Below are positions 1 to 6,774 of a stretch of DNA of 36,171 nt, piece by piece. Within the stretch, counting starts at the first letter, position 1. The number at the start of each line of letters is the position of its first letter. A program made the translations under genes and the position numbers. The DNA lies in assembly GCF_002155975.1 (NCBI RefSeq), contig NZ_MUMI01000251.1:1-36171 (forward strand), written 5' to 3'. This DNA comes from Amycolatopsis kentuckyensis. Lineage in GTDB: Bacteria; Actinomycetota; Actinomycetes; Mycobacteriales; Pseudonocardiaceae. Below the pieces are notes generated by a model that was not told the origin of the DNA, ran no database searches, and saw only the letters and a program-made list of their open reading frames with translations.

Positions 1-344
1 GCCGCTCTGCCCACGGGCAGCCAGGCGAACGGCAGCGGCAGCACGGTGAGCGCGCTGCCGACGACGACGATCGCCAGCGTGGCGAGAATCGCGGCCCGCC
101 GGTGCGGCCCCGCGCCGAGCCGGCCGAGGACGGGTGTGGCAACGGCGCCGCTGAGCAGGGCGATGGTCAGCGTCCACTGCGCGCTGTCGAGGGAGACGTG
201 GAACGTGGTCGCCACGCTGGTGATGAGTGGCGTCCCGAGGCTGGCGACCGCCGCCACGACCAGGGCGACGAACACCAGGGCGGGGACCAGCAGTCGTGCC
301 CCGGAACGCAGCGGGGAAGTGCTCAGGTGCTGGTCCGAGGTCAC
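1..344 (-). CDS. MFS transporter, N-terminal part (cut by window edge)
   Basis: About 114 N-terminal residues are visible; the rest lies beyond position 1. Translation from the GTG at 344-342 gives a short polar N-terminus and three hydrophobic segments (about residues 17-45, 52-72 and 82-110). Between helices 2 and 3 is the basic loop GRLGAGPHRR, which matches the MFS motif A position (G-R-L-x-D-R-x-G-R-R type). This is typical of DHA-type drug/proton antiporters in the plasma membrane. The start overlaps the stop of the MarR-family gene by 4 nt (GTGA), so the two are translationally coupled and the regulator probably controls this pump. The substrate cannot be read from this fragment. Confidence 0.8.
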   Translation of the reverse strand, partial: MTSDQHLSTSPLRSGARLLVPALVFVALVVAAVASLGTPLITSVATTFHVSLDSAQWTLTIALLSGAVATPVLGRLGAGPHRRAAILATLAIVVVGSALTVLPLPFAWLPVGRA

Positions 345-799
345 CGCTCCGCGCCCTCTCGGGCGTGGTTTTCGAGCTCCGCCAGATGCAGCAGCGCCGG
401 CAGGGCCGCTGCCAGGGCCTCGACCTCGTCGCCGGTGAGTTCATCGATCAATCGCGCGTACGCGTCAACGCCCGCCTGACGTCGCCTCCGGACGTAGGAC
501 GCGCCGGCCTCGGTCAGGCACACCAGCGTGACCCGCTTGTCGGACGGATCCCCCTTCCGTTCGACCAGCCCGGATTCCTCCATCACCCGGACCAGAACGG
601 TCATCGCGGGCTGGGTGACCCCCTCGGCGGCCGCCAGATCGGTGATCCGTCGCGGGCCGGTCTTGTCCAGGGTGGCCAAGGTGGCGGCGGACGTCAGGCT
701 CAGGTCACGGGGAAGACGTCTCACGGCCCTGGTGGCCAGCCCGTAGAGGGCCGCCCCGATGGCATCTGAAGTGCCGCGCACGGCGTCTCGGCGACCCAC
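341..799 (-). CDS. MarR-family transcriptional regulator
   Basis: 152 aa, the usual MarR length. The winged-helix core is visible: a helix around LTSAATLATLDKTGPRRI, the recognition region DLAAAEGVTQPAMTVLVRVM, then the wing GLVERKGDPSDKRVTLVCLT with the family's D-x-R-x-x-x-x-x-L-T signature. A C-terminal dimerisation helix follows. MarR proteins are dimeric repressors that bind palindromes near their own promoter and release on binding a phenolic or drug-like ligand. The gene is first in a two-gene unit with the MFS transporter (4-nt overlap), which suggests efflux control. The GTG start at 799 has no Shine-Dalgarno but sits 6 nt after a TATGCT -10-like hexamer, so the transcript may be leaderless. 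Confidence 0.88.
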   Translation of the reverse strand: MGRRDAVRGTSDAIGAALYGLATRAVRRLPRDLSLTSAATLATLDKTGPRRITDLAAAEGVTQPAMTVLVRVMEESGLVERKGDPSDKRVTLVCLTEAGASYVRRRRQAGVDAYARLIDELTGDEVEALAAALPALLHLAELENHAREGAER

Positions 800-805
800 G
801 GCCGA

Positions 806-840
806 AGCATAGCAGGTTTATATGAATCCTTTATGCATCT
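806..840 (-). promoter_or_regulatory. AT-rich promoter/operator region of the marR-MFS unit
   Basis: An AT-rich island (about 814-838) stands out in GC-rich DNA just upstream of the MarR gene. On the minus strand TATGCT (811-806) fits a -10 box and leaves 6 nt before the GTG, as in leaderless actinobacterial transcripts. TTTATATG and TTTATGC on the plus strand form an imperfect repeated element that could be the MarR operator. I see no convincing -35 box. The assignment is inference from position and composition. Confidence 0.4.
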
Positions 841-974
841 TCCGGTCAGGGTGCGGCGACAGCTGACTCTGGGCATCCCACTACGCCGATCGGCTGGTTT
901 CAGGCGAGCAATGTGCGTCCCGACGTCCGGCGAGCGACCTTGCTCAGCCGGGTTCCTGCGGACTGGAGGACGTA

Positions 975-2336
975 GTGAGTCGAAGACGGATGCTGATCGC
1001 ACTGGCCATCGCCTTGCTCGCGGGGCTGGTTCTCGCGCCGATGGCCAGAGCGGGTACGGACGACTACCCGTCGCAGTGGCGTAACGCCGCCCAGGACTCG
1101 ACGAGCGACTCGTGGGGGTACTACAACCGTGAGTGCACCAGCTTCGTCGCATGGCGGCTGCACGCGCGCAACGGATTCGAGATGCCAACGGCCATCGGCC
1201 ATGCCGGCAACTGGGGCTCCTGGTTCTCCGCGCACGGGTACGCCGTGAACGGAACCCCGGGGGTCGGCGCGATCGCCGAATCGTCCGGGCACGTCGCGTG
1301 GGTCGAAGCAGTGAACGGCGACGGCACGATCACGGTCGAAGAGTACAACTACAACTACACCGGCACGTACAACGAGCGCCGCGTCGCCGCGTCGATGTTC
1401 CACTACATCCACGCGCGCGACATCGCGGATGTCGGCACTCGCCTGCTGGGAGACGTCAACGGTGACCACAAGGCCGACGCCGTCGTGATGTACCGCGACA
1501 GCGGGTCGGCGTTCGTCGGCCTCTCCACCGGAACCAGCTTCGGAAACCCCGGTCAATGGAGCTTCGGCCACTCAGTCGGCGCGAGCAGGTACTTCCTGGG
1601 CGATGTCAACGGCGACAGCATGGCTGACCTGGTGTCCTTCTTCGCCACCTCCGGCAACTGGTACGTATCGCTGTCATCCGGCAGTGGCTTCTGGTCACCG
1701 GCACAGTGGGCCGCAGGTCAGGCAGTAGGCACCAGCAAGCAGTTCCTCGCCGACGTCAACGGCGACAGCATGGCCGACCTCGTCACCTTCGACGCCAACA
1801 CCGGCGACTGGTACGTCTCGACCTCCTCGGGCAGTGGCTTCTGGCCGCCCACGCGGTGGATCCAAGGCCACGGCTACGGAAGCAGCCGGCAACTGGTCGG
1901 GGACTTCACCAGTGACGGGAAGGCGGACGCCGCGGTCTATTTCGCCTCGTCCGGAAACTGGTATGTCGGCCTGTCCACCGGCAGCAGCTTCGGCTACCCC
2001 GGGCAGTGGTCGGCCGGGCACGGCATGAACAGCGCCAACCAGGTTGCCGCCGACATCAGCGGCGACCACCGAGCCGACATCGCCTACTACTACACCTCGG
2101 GCACGTGGGAAGCCGGAACCTCGTCAGGATCCGGCTTCTGGCAGCCGACCTACTGGGCCTACGGCCAGGGTGGCGGTTCCACCGACCAATTCGTGGCCGA
2201 CGTCAACGGCGACGGCATGGCCGACGAGGTGACCTTCTTCTCCTCAGGAGGCGACTGGTACGTCGACACCTCGTCCGGCTCCGGGTTCTGGGGACCACCA
2301 CAGCTCTGGATCCACGGGCTCGGCGCTGGTTCGTAG
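975..2336 (+). CDS. Secreted CHAP-domain protein with six FG-GAP/VCBS-like repeats
   Basis: 453 aa. A Sec signal peptide (basic MSRRR, hydrophobic core, cleavage near APMARA|G, residue 26) sends it outside. Residues about 30-150 form a CHAP amidase/peptidase domain with catalytic Cys54 in RECTSFVAWR and His106 in SGHVAWVE; an acidic residue in VEEYN (121-125) may complete the site. CHAP enzymes cut peptidoglycan cross-bridges or the amide bond. From about residue 157 to the end are six repeats of about 48 aa, each opening with a calcium-loop-like motif (DVNGDHKAD, DVNGDSMAD twice, DFTSDGKAD, DISGDHRAD, DVNGDGMAD) and carrying W-Y-V and GSGFW/GSSFG segments. These resemble FG-GAP/VCBS propeller blades and probably bind a surface ligand. 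The GTG start follows GGAGGA at 965-970. A role in cell-wall remodelling or lysis of other bacteria is inferred. Confidence 0.85.
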   Translation: MSRRRMLIALAIALLAGLVLAPMARAGTDDYPSQWRNAAQDSTSDSWGYYNRECTSFVAWRLHARNGFEMPTAIGHAGNWGSWFSAHGYAVNGTPGVGAIAESSGHVAWVEAVNGDGTITVEEYNYNYTGTYNERRVAASMFHYIHARDIADVGTRLLGDVNGDHKADAVVMYRDSGSAFVGLSTGTSFGNPGQWSFGHSVGASRYFLGDVNGDSMADLVSFFATSGNWYVSLSSGSGFWSPAQWAAGQAVGTSKQFLADVNGDSMADLVTFDANTGDWYVSTSSGSGFWPPTRWIQGHGYGSSRQLVGDFTSDGKADAAVYFASSGNWYVGLSTGSSFGYPGQWSAGHGMNSANQVAADISGDHRADIAYYYTSGTWEAGTSSGSGFWQPTYWAYGQGGGSTDQFVADVNGDGMADEVTFFSSGGDWYVDTSSGSGFWGPPQLWIHGLGAGS

Positions 2337-2372
2337 GAGGCCCTGCGTCAGAAACAGTCGCGGCCCGGGTGG

Positions 2373-3236
2373 CTAGAAACCCTCGACCAAGGCGACTGCC
2401 TGCTCGTAGTCCCCGTCCCGGAACGCCTTCGGCGGCAGGACGAAGTGCACGTAGCCGCCGTCGCCGAGGTCGTGGTGGCCGATGGTGATGAAGTGGCGGT
2501 ACGGCTCCTTCAGCTGGGGGAAGCTGTTCTCCAGGTGCGGCCAGCCGAACGCCTGGTCGGGCGAGAAGGAGACGTCCTCGTACTTGTACAGGCCCTGCTC
2601 GCGCTCACAGAACTCGAGCCAGGAGTCGCCGAGGCGGTCGGAAGCCAGCCAGCCCGGCATCGACCGGTAGTAGACGGAGTCTTCGGTCTCCCCGCCGTAG
2701 TCCACGGTGTCGAGGACCGGGTCGTAGGAGACTCCGTACATCGAAGGCAATGTCACGACAGGCACCGCGCAGAACGGCTCCGGGGCGTGGATCGCTGCCG
2801 GTGCGGGGGCGGCCTGCTCGACTGCCAGTGCCCGGTCCGCCGGGATGATCCGGCAGCATCGCGGGTCGTCCAGGTCCAGGAGGGGCGCGCCCGCGAGCAC
2901 GTATCCGCGCTGGATGTCCGGGTCGAAGAAGAAGATGTTCAGCAGTCCGTCGGGTGGGCGTTCGTCGCCGAGCCAGGGGCCGAGCGCATCGACGTCCAGG
3001 ACGGCGAACAGGCTGAGCGGGACGCCGTCGTGCTCGGGCCACGGCGTGCCGGGATTCAGCAACGCCGGACCGCCCCACCTGCCGAGGCCGGCCGCGGTGA
3101 CGCCCGGCTTCACCGGACGCAGCCCGAAGCCGGGTTTCGCCAGCGCCGCGACCTGGGTCCCGATGTGCTCGCCCAGCTGCTCGACGCACAGCTCCCGCAC
3201 CCTCGCGCGGGCTTCCGCAAAGCTGCCCCAGCTCAT
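2373..3236 (-). CDS. DUF1963 (YwqG-like) family protein
   Basis: 287 aa, cytosolic, no signal peptide or membrane segment. Features typical of the YwqG/DUF1963 fold are an early GRWGGPALLNPGTPWPEHDG segment (the family's conserved G-G-x-P-x-L-P-x-x-x-x-W-P region), LSLFAVLDVDAL (the 'fl(a/c)Q-idl' strand), LLNIFFFDPD, and the C-terminal HHDLGDGGYVHFVLPP, which corresponds to the 'GD-G-l-yf-i' strand. The family has no known biochemical function. The gene ends 36 nt from the convergent CHAP gene and starts 24 nt downstream of the DUF5937-type regulator. A CATAAT hexamer (3248-3243) lies 6 nt before the ATG, so it may have its own leaderless promoter. Confidence 0.72.
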   Translation of the reverse strand: MSWGSFAEARARVRELCVEQLGEHIGTQVAALAKPGFGLRPVKPGVTAAGLGRWGGPALLNPGTPWPEHDGVPLSLFAVLDVDALGPWLGDERPPDGLLNIFFFDPDIQRGYVLAGAPLLDLDDPRCCRIIPADRALAVEQAAPAPAAIHAPEPFCAVPVVTLPSMYGVSYDPVLDTVDYGGETEDSVYYRSMPGWLASDRLGDSWLEFCEREQGLYKYEDVSFSPDQAFGWPHLENSFPQLKEPYRHFITIGHHDLGDGGYVHFVLPPKAFRDGDYEQAVALVEGF

Positions 3237-3248
3237 CCCGACATTATG
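3237..3248 (-). promoter_or_regulatory. -10 box of the DUF1963 gene (leaderless-type)
   Basis: CATAAT on the minus strand (3248-3243) is followed by GTCGGG and then the ATG at 3236. This is the spacing expected if transcription starts at the start codon. No Shine-Dalgarno is seen. Confidence 0.4.
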
Positions 3249-3260
3249 CGCGCGGCACGG

Positions 3261-4337
3261 TCACCGCATGATCGTGGTCAGCAGGTCCACCCCGAGCTGC
3301 ATCAGCCGCTGCAGGTCGAGGCGGTGCTGGACCATCCGGCCGTCGCGGCGGGAAACCAGCAGCCCCGCCTGCCGCAGGCGGCCCAGGTGGCGGGACACCT
3401 GGGGCACTGTCATCCCCGTCCGGGCCGCCAGATCGGACGTCGTGATCGGCTCGTTCACCAGGTGGCGGCACAGCGACAACCGGGCCGGGTCGGCGAGGAT
3501 CGCCAGCCGCAGGCGGACCTGGGCCAGCGTGTCACCGGCGCCCTCACCCACGACCGGGAAGTGCACCACCACCGGGAACGCGCTGTCCACCTTCACGATC
3601 AGGTGCGGCCGCGCGTGCACCGACGGCACCAGCAGGCACCGGCGGCCGCGCAGGTCGGCGCGCAGGGACTGGAGCTTGTCGAACACCACCGACGGCGGCT
3701 CGTGCCGCACCGCCGCGTTCGGGCTCAGCGACGCCAGCGTCTCGGCCACCGACAACGCGCCGAGCCGCGCCCGCACCGCCACGCACTCGCTTTCCAGCCG
3801 ATGCGCGACGCGCGCCCACTCGTCGGCGAAGAACTCCTCGGCGCACGCGCGCAGGACGTCCAGCAGGTCGGCGCGAAACGCCTCCGGATCGCCGACGAGG
3901 AGGCGGGCCAGCTCGCCGCGGCCGAACGACCGCCGCTCGCACGCGACCACGAACGCCTGCCGGGCGGCCGGATCGCCGAGCAGGTCGCCGAGTTCGACCA
4001 GCCCACCGTGGATCGCCTCGGCCGCCGTCTCGGTGAACAGGTCCAGCCGCAGCGCTTCGACCCGGTGCAGCTCCTCCTCGAACGTCTGCCCGAGCGGCAG
4101 CTCGAACGGCAGCAGCAACCGGCACCGGCGGCGCGCCCACAGCGGCGCGTAGGTGTCCAGGCGGGCGTGCAGCGACGCCGACGTGTCCGCGCGGACCCGG
4201 GTGAGCCACGGCCGCACCTCGAAGTGGTGCTCCGGCTCGGCGATCGAGTGCAGGCAGGCGAGGAGTTCCGCCAGCGGCGACACCCCGGCGACGAGGTCGG
4301 CCGCCCGGGCTCCCTGAACCGTCAGCACCACGGACAT
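3261..4337 (-). CDS. ArsR-type winged-helix regulator with DUF5937-like N-terminal domain
   Basis: 358 aa. The C-terminal 80 residues form an ArsR/HTH_20 winged helix: LRLAILADPARLSLCRHLV, the recognition helix in MTVPQVSRHLGRLRQAGLL, and the wing VSRRDGRMVQHRLDL. The N-terminal 250 residues match the layout of actinobacterial DUF5937 regulators (an 'SP-AELLACLH' start and long helices) and probably form a ligand-sensing or dimerisation domain. The gene is divergent from the ABC-transporter/hydrolase operon starting at 4454, and the 34-bp palindrome between them is a likely operator for both directions. TAAGCT (4349-4344) lies 6 nt before the ATG, so the message is probably leaderless. The palindrome then covers the -35 zone, which predicts autorepression. 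Confidence 0.78.
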   Translation of the reverse strand: MSVVLTVQGARAADLVAGVSPLAELLACLHSIAEPEHHFEVRPWLTRVRADTSASLHARLDTYAPLWARRRCRLLLPFELPLGQTFEEELHRVEALRLDLFTETAAEAIHGGLVELGDLLGDPAARQAFVVACERRSFGRGELARLLVGDPEAFRADLLDVLRACAEEFFADEWARVAHRLESECVAVRARLGALSVAETLASLSPNAAVRHEPPSVVFDKLQSLRADLRGRRCLLVPSVHARPHLIVKVDSAFPVVVHFPVVGEGAGDTLAQVRLRLAILADPARLSLCRHLVNEPITTSDLAARTGMTVPQVSRHLGRLRQAGLLVSRRDGRMVQHRLDLQRLMQLGVDLLTTIMR

Positions 4338-4343
4338 GCGCCC

Positions 4344-4349
4344 AGCTTA
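4344..4349 (-). promoter_or_regulatory. -10 box of the DUF5937-type regulator
   Basis: TAAGCT on the minus strand, 6 nt upstream of the ATG at 4337. It fits the TANNNT -10 pattern of leaderless actinobacterial genes. The -35 region would fall inside the adjacent palindrome. Confidence 0.4.
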
Positions 4350-4351
4350 GA

Positions 4352-4385
4352 GCCGATGTTTACCGCGGTCGCGGTAAACATCGGC
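4352..4385. promoter_or_regulatory. Perfect 34-bp palindromic operator
   Basis: Two 16-nt arms (4352-4367 and 4370-4385) are exact reverse complements around a central GT. The inner half-site reads ATGTTTACCGCG. It lies between the divergent regulator (start 4337) and the transporter operon (start 4454). Its symmetry, length and position make it the probable binding site of the dimeric ArsR-type regulator. Confidence 0.8.
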
Positions 4386-4453
4386 GGCACCGCGGCGAAA
4401 CGGACCTAGCCTTCCGGGAATCCGGCCGCCACCGTGACCCGAGAGGCCAGGTC

Positions 4454-5203
4454 ATGCACGACTTCCTCCGTACCTTCTTCGATCTCGGCGAGATCCTCGA
4501 CGTTTTGCCGGCGCTGCTCACCGAAGGGCTGCGCAACACCCTGCTGATCGCGGCACTGGCGATCGCCTTCGGCGTCGTCGCCGGCGTCGGACTGGCCATG
4601 CTCCTGCTGTCCCGGCGGCGGCTGGTCCGGCTGCCCGCCCGGATCTACGTCGACGTCTTCCGCGGGCTGCCCGCGATCGTCACCGTCAGCCTGGTCGGCG
4701 TCGGCCTCCCCGCCGCGGGCCTGCGCCCGTTCGGCCGTGAACCGCTCGGCTACGCCGTTCTCGCCATCGCGCTGATCTCCGCGGCCTACTCGGCCGAGAT
4801 CTTCCGCTCCGGCATCCAGGCCGTCCCGGCCGGGCAGCTGCACGCCGCGCGCAGCCTCGGCATGCCCTACCTCACTGCCATGCGCGTGGTCGTCGTCCCC
4901 CAAGGCGTCCGCAACGTCCTGCCCGCGCTGGCCGGCCAGTTCATCATCGACGTCAAGGAGAGCGCACTGGTGTACCTGCTCGGACTCGGCTTCGGCCAGC
5001 GGGAGCTGTACTTCATCGCCCAGGAGCGGCAGGCGGCGACGTACAACTCGTCCGCGCTCGTCGCCGCGGGGCTCTGCTACCTGCTGCTGACCATTCCGCT
5101 CACCTATGCGGTGAACCGGCTCGACCGGCGCATGCGCGAAGGCCGCCGCTTCACCACGGCCCCCGTGCCGGCCGCCTCCGTCCCGGCGAAGGCGGTGGTC
5201 TGA
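4454..5203 (+). CDS. ABC transporter permease, polar amino acid type (HisM/GlnP-like)
   Basis: 249 aa integral membrane protein with about five spanning segments (residues about 28-52, 72-90, 96-116, 160-185 and 200-220). The cytoplasmic EAA loop (HAARSLGMPYLTAMRVVVVP) that docks on the ATPase is clear. YVDVFRGLPAIV and the late KESALVYLLGLG segment are typical of the HAAT-family permeases for polar amino acids. It is the first gene of a four-gene operon; the next start (ATG 5203) overlaps its stop by 1 nt. A GAGAGG ribosome site (4441-4446) supports the ATG. Only one permease gene is present, so the channel is probably a homodimer. Confidence 0.9.
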   Translation: MHDFLRTFFDLGEILDVLPALLTEGLRNTLLIAALAIAFGVVAGVGLAMLLLSRRRLVRLPARIYVDVFRGLPAIVTVSLVGVGLPAAGLRPFGREPLGYAVLAIALISAAYSAEIFRSGIQAVPAGQLHAARSLGMPYLTAMRVVVVPQGVRNVLPALAGQFIIDVKESALVYLLGLGFGQRELYFIAQERQAATYNSSALVAAGLCYLLLTIPLTYAVNRLDRRMREGRRFTTAPVPAASVPAKAVV

Positions 5204-5931
5204 TGTCCGCGGTTTCGGTGCGCGGCCTGCACAAGCGGTACGGGCCGATCGAAGTGCTCCGCGACGTCGACCTCGACGTGGTCGCCGGGGAGACCGTCTG
5301 CGTGATCGGGCGGTCCGGATCCGGCAAGTCCACCCTCCTCAAGTGCCTCAACCTGCTCGAAGCGCCGACGGCGGGCGAAATCCGGATCGGTGGCACGGCC
5401 ATCACCGGTCCCGGAGTGGACGTCGACGCCGTCCGCGCCCGCGTCGGCATGGTGTTCCAGCACTTCAACCTGTTCCCGCACCTGAGCGTGCTGAACAACG
5501 TCACCGCCGCGCTCCGGCACGTGCGCCGGCTCGGCAAGGACGCCGCCGAGGCCGCGGCCATGACCCAGCTGGAGCGGCTGGGCCTCGCGCACCTGGCGCG
5601 GCAACGGCCCGGCCGGCTCTCCGGCGGCCAGCAGCAGCGCGTCGCGATCGCCCGCGCGCTCGCCATGGAACCCCAGGTGATGCTCTTCGACGAGGCGACC
5701 TCCGCACTCGACCCCGAGCTGGTGAAGGACGTCCTCGACGTCATGCGCACGCTGGCCGCGGAGGGCATGACCATGCTCGCCGTCACCCACGAGATCGGCT
5801 TCGCCCGGGAGGTGGCCGATCGCGTGGTGTTCATGGACGACGGCCGCGTCGCCGAGTCGGGCCCGGCCCGCGCCACCCTCGACGACCCGGAAACCCCGCG
5901 GCTGCGCGACTTCCTCGCCCGCGTCCTCTGA
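5203..5931 (+). CDS. ABC transporter ATP-binding protein, polar amino acid type (GlnQ-like)
   Basis: 242 aa, standard length for GlnQ/HisP-type ATPases. It shows Walker A GRSGSGKST (about residues 36-44), Q-loop MVFQHFNLFPHLSV, ABC signature LSGGQQQR, Walker B VMLFDEATSALD and the switch histidine in AVTHE. It powers the permease encoded directly upstream (TGATG overlap). The substrate-binding lipoprotein is encoded 21 nt downstream. MVFQHFNLFPH is characteristic of the amino-acid branch. Confidence 0.95.
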   Translation: MSAVSVRGLHKRYGPIEVLRDVDLDVVAGETVCVIGRSGSGKSTLLKCLNLLEAPTAGEIRIGGTAITGPGVDVDAVRARVGMVFQHFNLFPHLSVLNNVTAALRHVRRLGKDAAEAAAMTQLERLGLAHLARQRPGRLSGGQQQRVAIARALAMEPQVMLFDEATSALDPELVKDVLDVMRTLAAEGMTMLAVTHEIGFAREVADRVVFMDDGRVAESGPARATLDDPETPRLRDFLARVL

Positions 5932-5952
5932 ACCGTCCGGAAAGGACACTCC

Positions 5953-6774
5953 ATGTTCCGCACCGCCATCGCCGTGTTCGCCGGCGCACTGCTGCTCGCC
6001 GGCTGCGGCAGCTCCTCGTCCGCCGACAACCCGTACGGCCTGCTCGAACCCGGCACGATCCGCGCCGCGACCCAGACCAGCCAGCCGCCGTTCGCCTTCG
6101 GCGACCCGTCGGGCAGGCCGGTCGGGTTCGTCGTCGACCTCACCGACGAAGCCGCCAAGCGGCTCGGGCTGAAGGTCGACTACAAGGCGACGTCGGTGAC
6201 GTCGTCGCTGGCCGGGCTGACCAGCCACCAGTACGACCTCGCCGCCGCCGGGCTGGGCGTCACCGACGAACGCCAGAAGAGCGTCTCCTTCACCAAGCCG
6301 CTGTTCTGGAGCACCACGGCGGTGCTGACGGCCGCGAAGAACCCCGCGTCGAAGCTCACCGACTTCGGCGGGAGGAAGGTCGGTGCGGTGACCGGGTCGA
6401 CGCAGGAACCGTTCGTCCCGGCGAAGATGCCGGGCGCCGTCCCCATCGGCTTCCCCAACGCCAACGCCGCGGTGAGCCAGCTGCTCAACGGCAGCCTCGA
6501 CGCGTTCGTCGTCGGCGGCCCCGACGCCGAACACTTCCTCAAGCAGTACCCCGCACTGCGCCGGGCCGCCTCCGCCCCGGTGGAGCACCCGACGTCGATG
6601 GCCGTGCCGAAGGACCACGGGGCGCTGCTGACCGCGCTCGACCAGCAGCTCGGCGCGATGGTCGCGGACGGCACCTACGCCCGGCTGTACCGCAAGTACT
6701 TCACCACCGCCCCGCTCCCCCAGCTCGTCGCCGCGTGGCCGGCGCTGGGCGCGCAGTTCGAAGGCGGGCTCTGA
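5953..6774 (+). CDS. Extracellular solute-binding lipoprotein, family 3 (amino acid type)
   Basis: 273 aa. A lipoprotein signal peptide ends in the lipobox LLAGC (Cys18), followed by a Ser-rich linker, so the protein is anchored outside the membrane. The mature part has the family 3 pattern: a first strand GTIRAATQTSQPPFAF, then GRPVGFVVDLTDEAAKRLGL, the hinge-region AGLGVTDERQKSVSFTKPLF, and GRKVGAVTGSTQEPFV in lobe 2. It delivers a polar amino acid or related small molecule to the permease/ATPase pair upstream. An AAAGGA ribosome site (5941-5946) precedes the ATG. Its TGA overlaps the ATG of the hydrolase gene by 1 nt, which ties uptake to hydrolysis. Confidence 0.92.
   Translation: MFRTAIAVFAGALLLAGCGSSSSADNPYGLLEPGTIRAATQTSQPPFAFGDPSGRPVGFVVDLTDEAAKRLGLKVDYKATSVTSSLAGLTSHQYDLAAAGLGVTDERQKSVSFTKPLFWSTTAVLTAAKNPASKLTDFGGRKVGAVTGSTQEPFVPAKMPGAVPIGFPNANAAVSQLLNGSLDAFVVGGPDAEHFLKQYPALRRAASAPVEHPTSMAVPKDHGALLTALDQQLGAMVADGTYARLYRKYFTTAPLPQLVAAWPALGAQFEGGL

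Noticed and set aside
2445..4409. 654-codon open frame on the plus strand
   Set aside because: It is antisense to the DUF1963 and DUF5937-type genes, is rich in Arg/His/Gln, and has no domain. GC-rich DNA commonly gives such mirror frames.
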